Position numbers and translations under genes: made by a program
Shown here: one piece after another, positions 43,230-54,427 of the stretch
Numbering within the stretch: position 1 is the first letter of the stretch
Layout: each line of letters starts with the position of its first letter
Source of the DNA: Hemerocallis citrina
Lineage: Eukaryota; Streptophyta; Magnoliopsida; Asparagales; Asphodelaceae
Direction of reading: 5' to 3'
Assembly (NCBI GenBank): GCA_017893485.1
Contig: CM030365.1
Span: 45,254,458-45,318,457 of the forward strand
DNA: 64,000 nt
The notes under the pieces: model-generated
The model's input: only the letters and a program-made list of their open reading frames with translations
The model's database searches: none
Told to the model about the DNA's origin: nothing

Positions 43230-46135
43230 GGATCTTAAATCTTCAGATGCATGAATTCAGCTTCTTTAACAGTAAAAGAAAATGAAAATGACAATCAAAA
43301 TCATGTTAAGAAGGCAATCAGATGCATGAATTCAGCTTCTTTGACAGTAAAAGAAAATGAAAATTTCCAGTATATAAGCATATATGTTTCTTTATTAATT
43401 CATCATCCCAACTAAATCATGATGTTTGTGGCTACAAAAGAAACCTGCACAAGGTTTGTTCTCACCCAATTCTTGTACAGATTTGGAGGATTTTGGTATA
43501 CAGCCAGCATCCTCTAGTTGACAGTTAACCCATTTTGGTAAAAAAAACAAGCTAAGAAGGCAATCAGATGCATGAACTCAGATTCTTTAACAGTAAAAGA
43601 AAATGAAAATTTCCAGTATCTAAGCATATATGTTTCTCCATTAATTCTTCATCCCAACTAAATCATGATGTTTGTGGCTCCAAAATAAACCTGCACAAGT
43701 TTTGTTCAGCCCAATTCTTGTACAGATTTGGAGGATTTTGGTATACAGCCAGCATCCTCTAGTTGACAGTAAAACCATTTTGGTAAAAAAATCATGCTAA
43801 GATGACAATCAGATGCATGAATTTAGTTTCTTTGACAGTAAAAGAAAATGAAAATTTCCAGTATCTAAGCATATATGTTTCTCCATTAATTCATCATCCC
43901 AACTAAATCATGATGTTTGTGGCTCCAAAAGAAACCTGCACATGGTTTGTTCAGCCCAATTCTTGTACAAATTTAGAGGATTTTGGTATATAGCCAGCAT
44001 CCTCTAGTTGACAGTTAACCCATTTTGGTAAAAAAAACATACTAAGAAGGCAATCAGATGCATGAACTCAGATTCTTTAAAGTTAAAAGAAAATGAAAAT
44101 TTCCAGTATCTAAGCATATATGTAACTCTATTAATTCTTCATCCCAACTAAACCATTGATGTTTGTGCCTCCAAAAGTAACATGCACAAGGTTTGTTCAG
44201 CCCAATTCTTGTACAGATTTGGAGGATTTTGGTATACATACAGCATCCTCTAGTTGACAGTTAACACATTTTGGTAAAAAAATCATGCTAAGAAGGCAAT
44301 CAGATGCATGAATTCAGCTTCTTTCATAGTAAAAGAAAATGAAAATTTCCAGTATATAAGCATATATGTTTCTCTATTAATTCTTCATCCCAACTAAACC
44401 ATTAATGTTTGTGGCTACAAAAGAAACCTGCACAAGGTTTGTTCTCACCCAATTCTTGCACAAATTTGGAGGATTTTGGTATACAGCTAGCATCCTTAGT
44501 TGACAGTCAACCCATTTTGGTAAAAAAATCATGCTAAGATGACAATCAGATGCATGAATTCAGCATCTTTGATAGTAAAAGAAATAAAAATTTCTAGTAT
44601 ATAAGCATATATGTTTCTCCATTAATTCTTCATCCTAACTAAATCATGATGTTTGTGGCTCCAAAATAAACCTGCACAAGGTTTGTTCAGCCCAATTCTT
44701 GTACAGATTTGGAAGATTTTGGTATACAGCCAGCATCCTCTAGTTGACAGTGAAACCATTTTGGTAAAAAAATCATGCTAAAATGACAATCAGATGCATG
44801 AATTCTGTTTCCTTGACAGTAAAAGAAAATGAAAATTTCCAGTATCTAAGCATGTATGTTTCTCCATTAATTCATCATTCCAACTAAATCATGAAGTTTA
44901 TGGCTCCAAAAGAAACCTTCACAAGGTTTGTTCAGCCCAATTCTTGTACAGATTTGGAGGATTTTGGTATACAGCCAGCATCCTTAGTTAACAGTTAACC
45001 CATTTTGGTAAAAAAAACATGCTAAGAAGGCAATCAGATGCATGAACTCAGATTCTTTAACAGTAAAAGAAAATGAAAATTTCCAGTATCTAAGCATATA
45101 TGTAACTCTATTAATTCTTCATCCCAACTAAACCATTGATGTTTGTGCCTCCAAAAGAAACCTGCACAAGATTTCTTCAGCCCAATTCTTGTACAGATTT
45201 GGAGGATTTTGGTATACATACAGCATCCATCTTTGACAGTCAACACATTTTGGTAAAAAATCATGCTAAGATGACTATCAGATGCATGAATTCAGTTTCT
45301 TTAACAGTAAAAGGAAATGAAATTTTCCAGTATCTAAGCATATATGTTTCTCTATTAATTCTTCTTCCCAATTAAATCATGATGTTTGTGGCTACAAAAG
45401 AAACCTGCACAAGGTTTATTCTCACCCAATTCTTGTACAGATTTGGAGGATTCTGGTATACTGCCAGCATCCTTAGTTGACAGTCAACCCATTTTGGTCA
45501 AAAAATCATGCTAAGATGACAATCAGATGCATGAATTCAGCATCTTTGATAGTAAAGGAAAATGAAAATTTCCAGTATATAAGCATATATGTTTCTCTAT
45601 TAATTCTTCATCCCAACTAAATCATGATGTTTGTGGCTACAAAAGAAACCTGCACAAGGTTTGTTCTCACCCAATTCTTGTACAGATTTGGAGGATTTTG
45701 GTATACAGCCAGCATCCTTAGTTGACAGTCAACCCTTTTTGGTAAAAAAATCATGCTAAGATGACAATCAGATGCATGAATTCAGCATCTTTGACAGTAA
45801 AAGAAAATGAAAATTTCCAGTATATAAGCATATATGTTTCTCTATTAATTCTTCATCCCAACTAAATCATGATGTTTGTGGCTACAAAAGAAACCTGCAC
45901 AAGGTTTGTTCTCACCCAATTCTTGTACAGATTTGGAGGATTTTGGTATACATACAGCATCCTTAGTTGACAGTGAACCCATTTTGGTAAAAAAAACATG
46001 CTAAGAAGGCAATCAGATGCATGAACTCAGATTCTTTAGTAGTAAAAGAAAATGAAAATTTCCAGTATCTAGGCATATATGTTTCTCTATTAATTCTTCA
46101 TCCTAACTAAACCATTGATGTTTGTGCCTCCAAAA
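43230..46135. repeat. 245-bp tandem array, block 1, twelve units
   Basis: GATGCATGAA recurs at 43320, 43567, 43812, 44057, 44303, 44549, 44793, 45037, 45281, 45526, 45771 and 46016. Each unit holds CAGTAAAAGAAAATGAAAAT, AAGCATATATGTTTCTC, GATGTTTGTGGCT and CCCAATTCTTGTACAGATTT. Open frames in it are artefacts. Confidence 0.95.
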
Positions 46136-46659
46136 GAAGATTTTAGATCCAGGATGACAAATTTTGATTGGGCTTTGAATGGAGATTCTATTCATAGACC
46201 GATTCTTCGGAGTCCGATTTTCTAAAGGAAATGCCATTTGGAAGTATGCGGGTACATGTTTGTTGGATAACCAAAACTCCCTTTTTTTTTGAAGAAAAAT
46301 AAGAATAGGGCTCATATCAAGTGTAGTTTTAAGGACCTGTCATCGTGGAAGGAAACCAAATATAGAAGCCAGAAAGAGGAATGGTAGAGAATGAGGATAC
46401 ACCAGGCTAACATAGCGGCATTTTCCTCATCTCTCTCTCATCCCTGCTTTCTCTTTAGCAAACGCACATAAAGAGACATCAGCAACAACAGCAAGAGCGA
46501 CAAGAAAAACAATAATAATAAATTATTATGAACGAGATGTCTCTATATGGGTTTCCAGATCTCCACTCGAGCACTTTCTTTCTAATCACAGCCCAATTAA
46601 GAACACTTGTTGATAGTCACTAAAAAATCCAATCACAACCCAATCAAAATTTGTGATCC

Positions 46660-46860
46660 TGGATCTACAAACATATATGCTTAGATACTACAAATTTTCA
46701 TTTTCTTTTACTGTTAAAAAAGCTGAATTCATGCATCTGATTGTCATCTTGGCATGATTTTTTACCAAAATGGGTTCACTGTCAACTAAGGATGCTGTCT
46801 GTATACCAAAATCCTCCAATTCTGTACAAGAATTGGGCTGAACAAACCTTATGCAGGTCA
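46660..46860 (-). repeat. Single 245-bp unit in inverted orientation
   Basis: Reads ATTTTCATTTTCTTTTACTG ... CATGCATCTGATTGTCATC ... ACAAGAATTGGGCTGAACAA, the reverse complement of the array unit, between the second and third 300-bp modules. Confidence 0.85.
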
Positions 46861-47250
46861 TAGAATGTCATCTAAGCATGCTATATGCCAAAGTGGGGTT
46901 GGTCATAGAATGCATGAATGACACGTATTAGTGTTTGAAGAACAATAAGAACAGGGCTCATATCAAGTGTAGTTTTACGGAACTGTCATCGTGGAAGGAA
47001 ACCAATTTAATATAGAAGCCATAAATGGAGCCAGAAAGAGGAATGGTAGAGAATGAGGATACACCAGGCTAACATAGCGGCATTTTTCTCAACTCTTTCT
47101 CATCCCTTCTTTCTCTTCAACACACGCACACAACAAGAGGGGGTTGGTCCAACAATAATAATAGATTATAATAAACGAGATGTCTCTATATGGGTTTCTA
47201 GATCTCCACTCGAGCACTTTCTTTCTAATCACAGCCCAATTAAGAAACAT

Positions 47251-47743
47251 AGACGACATCCACAATGCAGACTCACAAACACTAATACGTGTCTTTCATG
47301 CATTCAAAATTATAATATCTTCAAAATTATCAATTTAAAGACTTACCGGTGGAATTATCCGTGGGTTCCTTGCTATTACCACAATAAAGGATGAGAATTT
47401 GCTTGCATCATCACCAACCGGTTGCCCTACAGTGGGCGGCGTGCTACCCTCTCCCACCTCTGTTTGACTGCTATTATTACCCAGGATTAGCAAACCAACA
47501 TAATTACAAAAAATTTAAAAAGTGAGATTTGTAACAAATTCAACTACAATGATAGTTTGATGCAAATGACACTAAGCATTGTTTAATGTAAATGACACCA
47601 AGCAGTAGAAAATAGAAAAATAATTAAACCAATTATTAAATTCACATACAACATGTTCGGAATTACAAGATATAATATTACAACAAGATTTAAGACACGA
47701 AAATTATAGGACATATAATATTGAGCTATGAAAATCAAGTAAA
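47251..47743. other. Spacer 3' of the CACTA transposase
   Basis: AT-rich, non-coding. It would hold the transposase 3' untranslated region; no clear signal. Confidence 0.5.
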
Positions 47744-50700
47744 CTACAATACGACATCTTCCAATACATCGCCCTCTTCTCCATCCTTGCGGAGCCAAGT
47801 CCCGCAAATTCCGCCGTCGGTTGTGTTTACATCAAACATAGGAAACTCAGAAGCAATGTAACTGTTCATGGCTTCACTGTCTTCATCATCTGAAGTATCG
47901 CCCAGTTGGAATACATCTCTTGGTTGCATCTCAAGAGCCACATACGATTTTGGAAGGGTTGGATCTTCAATGTAGAACACTTGTTGCACTTGGGATGGGA
48001 ACACAAATGGTTCGTGGCTAATGTGTGTATCGATATGAATCAATTTTGAGAAGTTTACAACTGTGAAACCTAACTTATCCTTGTTATTAGCAAAATTCCT
48101 ATCAAACTCAGCCCAATCCCTACGAAATAAGACAACACGAAAATGACCAAAATAGTTCAACTCAATGATATCCGTGAGCACTCCATAGTAGTCGAGATCT
48201 CCATCTACCGGCCTCGTGTCCGACTTGGAAGCATAACTTCTAGTCTTAGAAGTCACTACCATTCCACTATTTTGAGACTTCAAATTACATTCACGATCTT
48301 TAGTACGAAATCTAAAGCCATTGAATATGTATTCTCCGTATCTTTTGGCCATCTTATTGGGACCCTTGGCAAGTACTTGTATTTCAGATGACACACCTTC
48401 AGGACCCAAAGAATGTACCTATTAATTTTGCGCAAATCGTATCAGCACCATGGATAATGTAGATATAATGAAAATTAACTTGCATTTTCTTAATTCACCT
48501 ACATGAGATTCAAACCACTTATGAAATTTTTCATTCATCAACTTGTTTTGTTCACGTGGTGGTAGTCTTCTTGGTCTAGCCCTTCGTTTGATGTCACTGA
48601 CAAATTCGCTAAAATACAAGCAATTGAAATAAGAAATAACAAAAGTAAGTTAATATCGAACTCTGCAGTTTTCACTGTATTCGATTTAAATTCAAAAGCA
48701 ACTTACTTTCGAAATGGTTCCACGATGCATGGTGGTCTAGCACATATCGATGTGCCTGTTCCCACGTTAAGTTATCTAGCTCAAAAGCATCAACTTTACC
48801 AACAGTAGTGCCAGCGGTATCAAAAAGATATTTAGCACCATCAAGATTGGAAATGTCTGGATTTCTTCTTGGTCTAGTCAAAGATGTCTTTACACCCTGC
48901 AGATACCTGGAACAAAAATGTGAACACTCTTCTGATAGATATCCCTGAGCTATTGACCCTTCAGGATATGTTCTATTTTTAACATAGCACTTGAGCCGGT
49001 ATAGGTACCTGAACATGTATAATTAATGATTTAGAGCGAGGTAGGGGATTAAAAAAAATGAGCTTTTGAAAATTCTGTTTTGTAAGATGCATGAATTCTT
49101 TTACCTCTCAATGGGATACATCCACCGATTGTGAACAGGACCGCCGACTCTGGCTTCACCAGCAAGGTGGTTATCAAGTAAATCATTATAGTGAAGAACG
49201 ATGGCGGAAATATCATCTCCATTTTACTAAGTGTCAATGCCGCCCGCTGCTCCAATTGGTCAATATCTTCAACACGAAGCATTCTTGAGCAAATACCTTT
49301 ATATATGCTACAAAGATCTTTCAGGACAGTAGTGATTTACTTACACATTGAAGACCTTAGGGCCACAGGAAGGAGATCCTGCATTAGGACGTGGTAGTCG
49401 TGTGACTTTAGATCCTGAAGCCTCTTCTCTTTAAAGTTGACAAATCTTGCTATGTTAGAAGAATAGCCATCAGGAACTTTAAGTTCCAGTAGAACTTTGC
49501 AAAACAATTCCAACTCCGATTTTGACATTGAATAGAATGCAGGAGGTAGGAGTACTTTCCCGTTCGGTAATTCCTCTGGGTGCAACTCATGTCGGATGCC
49601 CATTGACTTCAAATCAAGTCGGCTCTTGAGATTGTCCTTTGTCTTTCGGTCATCTCCCATAACGTTCCTATACAATTTTCACCAATATTTTTTCCGATAT
49701 GCATCACATCTAAATTATGTCGCAATAAGTTGAATTCCCAATACGGCAACTTGAAGAAAATACTCTTCTTCTTCCATGCACCTAAACTCGTCATGTTCTG
49801 ATCCTCATCTTCGCCACATAGATCGGTCTCCTCACCTTGCTCCGGCCTTGCCCTTTTCTTGCCCTTTTTGCTGACTTGTGGTTCTTTTCCATATTTGAAC
49901 TGATGACCATCTACCCGCCTCAAAATATCTGACCCAGAAGAAGCTCCAGGAGCATGTTCCCACTCGTTGGTACCATCAAATGTCGCTGTCTCTGCCCGAA
50001 ATATATGTGTGTCAGGCAACCATCTCCTATGACCCATATAGCAAAACTTTCTGCCATTGTACAACCACCTTGAACTAGTTTGGTCAGCACAATAAGGACA
50101 TGCATAACGTCCTTTAGTGCTATATCCAGATAAATTTGCATATGCTGGAAAATCATTGATTGTCCAAGACAACGCAACCCGTAGAGAAAATGTTTCTTTA
50201 GCCACAACATCATAGGTTGGAACACCCACCCACAATTTCTGAAGTTCATCTATTAACGGCTGTAGGTACACATCTATATTATTTCCAGGACCTTTCGGTC
50301 CAGGAACTATTATGGACAAAATAAATGAGGACTGCTTCATGCATTTTCAAGGCGGAAAATTGTATGGTATTAACACAACAGGCCATATGCTGTATGTACT
50401 ACTCATTTGCCTAAAAGGGTTGAAACCATCACTAGCTAGTCCAAGTCTCACATTTCGAGGATCTTGCGCAAAATCGGGATATCTTTCATCAAATTTTTTC
50501 CAAGATTGAGAATCAGCAGGATGTCTAAGAATCCCATCATTAGTGAGACCTTCAGCATGCCATTTCATATCAGAAGAAGTTTTCGTAGACATAAACAATC
50601 TTTGTAGCCTAGGAATCAGAGGAAAGTAACGCAGTATTTTGGCAGGCTTCTTTCTCCTACTTCGCTTAGTAGATCCACTGGCTTGATCGTCTTGATTTGG

Positions 50701-51510
50701 TGTTTCTGTCCATTTCGAAGAACCACATACTTCGCAATTCTCCAAACTTTCCTTACCTCCCGTGAAAAGCATACAGTCATTTGGACATGCTGCTATCTTC
50801 TCATACCCTAGATCGAAAGAATTTAGGAATTTTTTGATTTTATAGGCTGAGTTTGGAATACAGATTTCTGGAAATGCTTCATTCAACAGTTCAAGTAGCA
50901 TACTGAAGGACTTAGCAGACCACCCGTTTAAACATTTAATCTGAAATAGTCTGACAATGAATGAGAATTTAGAGAATTTGGTGCAATCGCGGTACAGTGG
51001 AGTACTAGCATCTTCGAGCAACTTAGCGAAGGATTCTTGCTGTTTATTATTTTCAGGGGCGGGGTCAGGCATTTCCTCGTCCACTCCACCACCAATCTGG
51101 TTTGTTTTTGTTGACTCATTATGAACTTGGGTTGTTGGATTATTGGTGTGGAAAGAAACATTATGAATCCCCAAGGCGTCTTGCAACAAAGCATACATCT
51201 CATCGGGAACACTTAAGTCTTCGTTCATTAAGGGCTCATCTACATTTTCTAATACAATCGGACGAACAGGAGCTGACGTATGATCCTCTCCATGACAAAA
51301 CCACCGTGTGTACCCTTGAAGAAAACCGTTGACAACCAAATGTGTATGTACTACGTCACATGTCCTCAAATTACAATTTGTACACCGAAGGCATGGACAA
51401 AGGATTAGGTTGGGATCACGAGAATGTCGTTTGGCAAAGATAATAAAATCTTTAATACCATCACGGTACTCCTTGGATAATCGTGGTTTACTAATCCAAC
51501 TTCTATCCAT
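47744..51510 (-). pseudogene. TNP2-like CACTA transposase, interrupted
   Basis: Would cut at the CACTA ends. From the ATG at 51510: a transposase-associated zinc-like domain (MDRSWISKPRLSKEYRDGI, CPCLRCTNC). Then the TNP2/Transposase_21 core (YFPLIPRLQRLF, YSIWPVVLIPYNFPP, VYLQPLIDELQKLWVGV, SWTINDFPAYANLSGYSTKG, WEFNLLRHNLDVMHIGKNI). Next the DUF4218-like part (LSKMEMIFPPSFF, GGPVHNRWMYPIER in a shifted frame, CYVKNRTYPEGSIAQGYLSE), and the C-terminal DUF4216-like part (YYGVLTDIIELNYFGHFRV) with a short acidic end. Exons near 49282, 49016 and 48619 are separated by introns. Damage: TGA at 50347-50349 for a conserved tryptophan, a frameshift near 49670 and one near 49180. Confidence 0.88.
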
Positions 51511-52050
51511 TATAACAATAGCATACAATCTGAAATTAAAATTTGACATATTAAATAGTATTGACAGTAAAGGGCAATTTGTATATTTAATTTCACCTTT
51601 TTTAAAACCAACCCTAGCTGCAAATAAATAAACGATATAACAATTAACTGTAAAATAAAGAAATCGTGGTTAAAAAAATGTATAAAAAAGCAATTAAATC
51701 TTAATACAATCTACTCTATTCACATAACCCTAAACTACCTTTGTGGAAATTATCACAACCACCTTAGTGGCATTTTATCGCACACCTTGTGTTCGAGTCT
51801 AATATCGATTCGACTATAGTCTCCCCTGTATTTTGCTTTCCGTTCGAGGAGATGATGATGGTAAAGGGTATTTGCTGAGGAAGAGGAATCGGACGAATAA
51901 CGAGGGCGTCGTGCTGTAAATACGGTAACAAGAAGATCTGATGACTCATGAACTATTCTTTTCATGGCTACTAATAATCAGTTACTCATCCCATAATAAT
52001 AATAATAATTATTATTATTATAATAATAAACTTGCACAAAAGAAACTAAT
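51511..52050. other. Upstream region of the CACTA transposase
   Basis: Non-coding with a (AAT)n(ATT)n palindromic run at 51994-52031. It would contain the transposase promoter (leftward); I cannot assign a TATA motif with confidence. Confidence 0.5.
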
Positions 52051-53450
52051 ATGGCTACTAATATGTTGCTCTATTAATTCTTCATCCCAACTAAATCATT
52101 GATGTTTGTAGCTCCAAAAGAAACCTACACAAGGTTTGTTCAGCCCAATTCTTGTACAGATTTGGAGGATTTTGGTATACAGCTAGCATCCTTAGATGAC
52201 AATTAGATGCATGAATTCAACATCTTTGACAGTAAAGGAAAATGAAAATTTCCAATACATAAGCATATATGTTTCTCTATTAATTCTTCATCCCAACTAA
52301 ATCATGATGTTTGTGGCTACAAAAGAAACCTGCACAAGGTTTGTTCTCACCCAATTCTTTTACAGATTTGGAGGATTTTGGTATACATACAGCATCCTTA
52401 GTTGACAGTGAACCCATTTTGGTTAAAAAATCATGCTAAGATGGCAATCAGATGCATGAATTCAGCTACTTTAACAGTAAAAGAAAATGAAAATTTCCAG
52501 TATATAAGCATATATGTTTCTCTATTAATTCTTCATCCAATAAACCATTGATTTTTGTGCCTCCAAAAGAAACCTGCACAAGGTTTGTTCCGCCCAATTC
52601 TTGTACAGATTTGGAGGATTTTGGTATACATACAACATACTTAGTTGACAGTCAACACATTTTGGTAAATCATGCTAAGATGACAATCAGATGCATGAAT
52701 TCAGTTTCTTTGACAGTAAAAGAAAATGAAAATTTCCAGTATCTAAGCATATATGTTTCTCCATTAATTATTCATCCCAACTAAATCATGATGTTTGTGG
52801 CTCCAAAAGAAACCTGCATAAGGTTTGTTCAGCCCAATTCTTGTACAGATTTGGAGGATTCGGGTATACAGCCAGCATCCTTAGTTGACAGTTAACCCAT
52901 TTTGGTAAAAAAAACATGCTAAGAAGGCAATCAGATGCATGAACTCAGATTCTTTAACAGTAAAAGAAAATGAAAATTTCCAGTATCAAAGCATATATGT
53001 TTCTCTATTAATTCTTCATCCCAACTAAACCATTGATGTTTGTGGCTACAAAAGAAACCTGCACAAGGTTTGTTCAGCCCAATTCTTGTACAGATTTGGA
53101 GGATTTTGGTATACATACAGCATCCATCTTTGACAGTCAACACATTTTGGTAAAAAATCATGCTAAGATGACTATCAGATGCATGAATTCAGTTTCTTTA
53201 ACAGTAAAAGGAAATGAAATTTTCCAGTATCTAAGCATATATGTTTCTCTATTAATTCTTCATCCCAACTAAATCATGATGTTTGTGGCTCCAAAATAAA
53301 CCTGCACAAGGTTTGTTCCGCCCAATTCTTGTACAGATTTAGAGGATTTTGGTATACATACAGCATACTTAGTTGACAGTGAACCCATTTTGGTAAAAAA
53401 ATCATGCTAAGATGCCAATCAGATGCATGAATTCAGCATCTTTGACAGTG
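52050..53450. repeat. 245-bp tandem array, block 2, about six units
   Basis: The same unit as block 1 in the same orientation, GATGCATGAA at 52205, 52451, 52690, 52933, 53178 and 53422. It lies on the other side of the transposase gene. Confidence 0.94.
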
Positions 53451-54014
53451 AAAAGGAGAGAAATCAAGAGTAATTACCGAAGAGAGAGAGGGGGCCGACC
53501 AGCGGGGCGACGAGCGGTGGCGTAGGAGATAGAGAGAGAGCGGGGCGACGAGCGGTGGTTTTCGATCGCAAATTTACCACGAAATAGAGAGAGGGAGGAG
53601 GAAAATCGAATTGGGCTGTCGAAGATGACGAAGGGTCGGAGGCGAAGCGCGCGAAATAGAGAGAGGGATGAGGGAAAATGAAGGCGGCAAAAATTAGGTT
53701 TGGGAATTTGCGAGCGAAATGTTAGGGTTCACGGGAATTTATCTCAGTTAATTCACCGGCGTTTGAAGTTACGAAAGCCGGTGAATGTATCTATATATTC
53801 CCCGACGTTTGTTATTAAAACGCCGGTGAATAATACCATTCACCGGCGTTTACAAATAAAACGCCGGTGAATATCATGATTCCCCGGCATTTTATAGAGG
53901 CCGCCGGTGTATAACCATCCAATCTGACGCCCCATTTCTGGTCACTCCCTACCCTGGTGCGAATGGTAAAACGCCGGGGAATATACGCCGGTAAATCGCA
54001 CATGTTTTGTAGTG
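53451..54014. repeat. Right subterminal region and terminus of the CACTA element
   Basis: GC-rich, with two copies of GGGGCGACGAGCGGTGG (53502 and 53541) and GAGAGAG runs. From 53750 there are CACCGGCGTTT / AAACGCCGGTG motifs, ending TGTTTTGTAGTG. Confidence 0.88.
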
Positions 54015-54033
54015 TGGGAAGAGGGGCGTGACA

Positions 54034-54427
54034 GTTCAGATCTCGATAATCAATGCATAGTCTGCGGCATCTGTCCTTCTTATTGACGAACAGAACAGGA
54101 GCTCCGCACGGTGAAACACTGGGCCTGATGAAACCCAAATCCAACAAACCCTGAATCTGCACTTCAGCTCTGCTAGCTCAATCGGTGCCATCCTGTATGG
54201 GCTCTTCGATATCGGCATTGTACCCGGCTGAACCACATTGCCAAACTCCACCTCTCGATCTGGAGGTAACCCGGGCAATTCCTCTAGGAACACATCAAGG
54301 AATTCCTGCACTACTAGAGGCGCAGTCTTACAGCCTGTGTGCAACTCCATTTCACAACCTTCCTCATCAACCGCCTTCTTACCACGTCCAAGGGGTGTCT
54401 CCCTAACATGGAACTCAAATTCTGCAC
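54034..54427 (-). pseudogene. Tekay-like pol: end of protease linker and N-terminus of reverse transcriptase
   Basis: From right to left: [38 protein letters not shown], a frameshift near 54165, then [20 protein letters not shown] and [10 protein letters not shown], where the solo LTR begins. It is the continuation of 37937-38337. The sequence right of 54427 is an LTR. Confidence 0.88.

Larger units (their letters stand above)
42810..47250. repeat. Three copies of a ~300-bp module (GGGCTCATATCAAG...)
   Basis: Modules at about 42810-43215, 46309-46635 and 46952-47250 share GGCTCATATCAAGTGTAGTT, GAGGATACACCAGGCTAACA, AACGAGATGTCTCTATATGG and TCTAATCACAGCCCAATTAAG. The first has an internal 80-bp doubling. 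They bracket the 245-bp array. Confidence 0.85.
41789..54014 (-). mobile_element. CACTA (En/Spm-like) DNA transposon, 12.2 kb
   Basis: Terminal inverted repeats CACTACAACACA (41789) and TGTTTTGTAGTG (54014) are flanked by the 3-bp target duplication TGG (41786-41788 and 54015-54017). Subterminal regions are full of CACCGGCG in both orientations. It holds one TNP2-like transposase on the minus strand and long arrays of a ~245-bp repeat on both sides. No TNPA-like second gene was recognised. It lies in the solo family-A LTR. Confidence 0.95.
38338..54033 (+). mobile_element. Solo LTR, family A, interrupted by a CACTA transposon
   Basis: TGTAACCCC at 38338 and GGGGCGTGACA at 54033 are the LTR ends, flanked by GTTCA (38333-38337 and 54034-54038), which lies in the RT reading frame of the Tekay-like element. 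LTR sequence is 38338-41788 plus 54018-54033, about 3.47 kb. There is no mate and no internal region. The orientation is plus, opposite to the host element. TTATATAA lies at 38763-38770 and a GC-type splice donor AAGGCAAGTAA at 39217. Frames at 38360-39090 and 40335-40592 have no recognisable product. Confidence 0.92.
17924..54427 (-). mobile_element. Tekay/Del-like chromovirus (Ty3/gypsy), split by three insertions
   Basis: Segments 17924-22731, 35809-38337 and 54039-54427 join into the 3' part of one element: LTR, polypurine tract, chromodomain, integrase, RNase H and reverse transcriptase, up to the end of the protease region. The joins are proved by duplicated targets (CCCGG, GTTCA) and by continuity of the protein across them. 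The 5' LTR, gag and most of the protease would lie beyond the next insertion, outside the window. The order RT-RNH-IN-chromodomain and LTR ends TGTAA..CCC / GGGCGTGACA fit the Tekay (Del) lineage. Many stops and frameshifts show it is dead. Confidence 0.85.

Noticed and set aside
43230..46135. Frames such as MIFYQNVLTVKDGC... repeated in the CACTA element
   Set aside because: They recur in array units with stops and shifts; by-products of the 245-bp repeat.
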